From NCBI GenBank assembly GCA_937875605.1, contig CALLXZ010000299.1:1-6156 (forward strand): a DNA stretch of 6,156 bases, written 5' to 3'. Below the pieces are notes generated by a model. The model searched no databases. It saw only the letters and a list, made by a program, of their open reading frames with translations, and had not been told where the DNA came from. The position numbers and the translations under genes were made by a program. The DNA comes from an uncultured Moheibacter sp. (lineage in GTDB: Bacteria > Bacteroidota > Bacteroidia > Flavobacteriales > Weeksellaceae). This document shows, one piece after another, positions 5,998 to 6,156 of the stretch (its first letter is position 1; every line of letters starts with the position of its first letter).

Positions 5998-6059
5998 AAT
6001 CAAGTATCAAGTCGTAAGAATCAAGAAAAATCCTGATACTTGCGTCTTGTATCTTTTGT
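5998..6059. repeat. Degenerate 7-bp tandem repeats in two opposed arms
   Basis: Read on the plus strand, 5998-6025 is four heptads AATCAAG, TATCAAG, TCGTAAG, AATCAAG (minus strand CTTGATT, CTTGATA, CTTACGA, CTTGATT). Positions 6032-6059 hold heptads in the opposite sense: CCTGATA, CTTGCGT, CTTGTAT, CTTTTGT. The arms share a perfect 9-bp inverted repeat, CAAGTATCA (6001-6009) and TGATACTTG (6034-6042). The element fills nearly the whole gap between the rimO stop and the transporter start. It has no T tract, so it is not a classic terminator. Confidence 0.6.
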
Positions 6060-6156
6060 CTAAATCAACTTCCCAAACAAATCAAATTCCTCCGCATTCT
6101 GGATTTCCACATTTACAAATTCCCCGATAGAAAGGTAAACATCCTGCGCCGGAATC
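6060..6156 (-). CDS. rimO: C-terminal end of a RimO-like ribosomal protein S12 methylthiotransferase (partial)
   Basis: Only the last 31 codons and the TAG stop (6062-6060) are in the window; the rest lies to the right. The visible tail, IPAQDVYLSIGEFVNVEIQN followed by AEEFDLFGKLI, reads as the end of a TRAM domain with the A-x-E-F/Y-D-L-F/Y-G ending typical of RimO. RimO is a radical-SAM enzyme that adds a methylthio group to an aspartate of ribosomal protein S12. The related tRNA enzyme MiaB also ends in a TRAM domain, but its tail usually differs from this one. The radical-SAM CxxxCxxC motif is outside the window, so the call rests on the tail alone. Confidence 0.72.
   Translation of the reverse strand, partial: IPAQDVYLSIGEFVNVEIQNAEEFDLFGKLI

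Noticed and set aside
6001..6042. The 9-bp inverted repeat read as a rimO terminator
   Set aside because: No T tract follows the stem on the minus strand, and the surrounding heptad pattern explains the symmetry better.

Overview
The window comes from an AT-rich member of the Bacteroidota, most likely a flavobacterium of the Chryseobacterium/Epilithonimonas/Kaistella kind (Weeksellaceae). Three things point there: a type IX secretion (T9SS) C-terminal sorting domain, TAnnTTTG-type promoter elements with A-rich leaders instead of Shine-Dalgarno sites, and a GSCFA-family protein. The genus is an inference from gene style, not a database match.

Layout. Positions 1-493 hold little protein-coding sequence. 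A well-conserved cobalamin riboswitch lies on the minus strand (aptamer about 193-366, with a candidate P13 hairpin at 165-182) and reads leftward into a gene of which only the first codons are visible. Divergent from it is a three-gene plus-strand cluster: a trans-isoprenyl diphosphate synthase (494-1465), a GSCFA/SGNH-hydrolase-like protein (1472-2464) and a TatD-family metallohydrolase (2454-3221). The first two genes are 6 nt apart and the last two overlap by 11 nt, so they look like one transcript. It probably starts at the promoter near 440-471 and ends at a long hairpin spanning the tatD-family stop codon. That hairpin also suits the convergent minus-strand gene, a secreted T9SS cargo protein (3246-4373).

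A 210-nt AT-rich divergent region separates the T9SS protein from a plus-strand small heat-shock protein of the Hsp20 family (4584-5018), which has a textbook intrinsic terminator at 5051-5078. Convergent to it is a minus-strand EamA/RarD-like 10-TM transporter (5087-5989, probable GTG start). The right edge carries the last 31 codons of a minus-strand gene resembling the TRAM-domain end of RimO. Between rimO and the transporter is an array of degenerate 7-bp units (CTTGATA-like) arranged as two opposed arms.

The genes are mostly housekeeping. I see no mobile element, CRISPR array, tRNA or rRNA, and no new multi-gene system. The points most worth following up are the cobalamin riboswitch and its long downstream leader, the shared terminator at the tatD-family stop, the heptad-repeat element, and a 14-bp direct repeat around the prenyl-synthase promoter.
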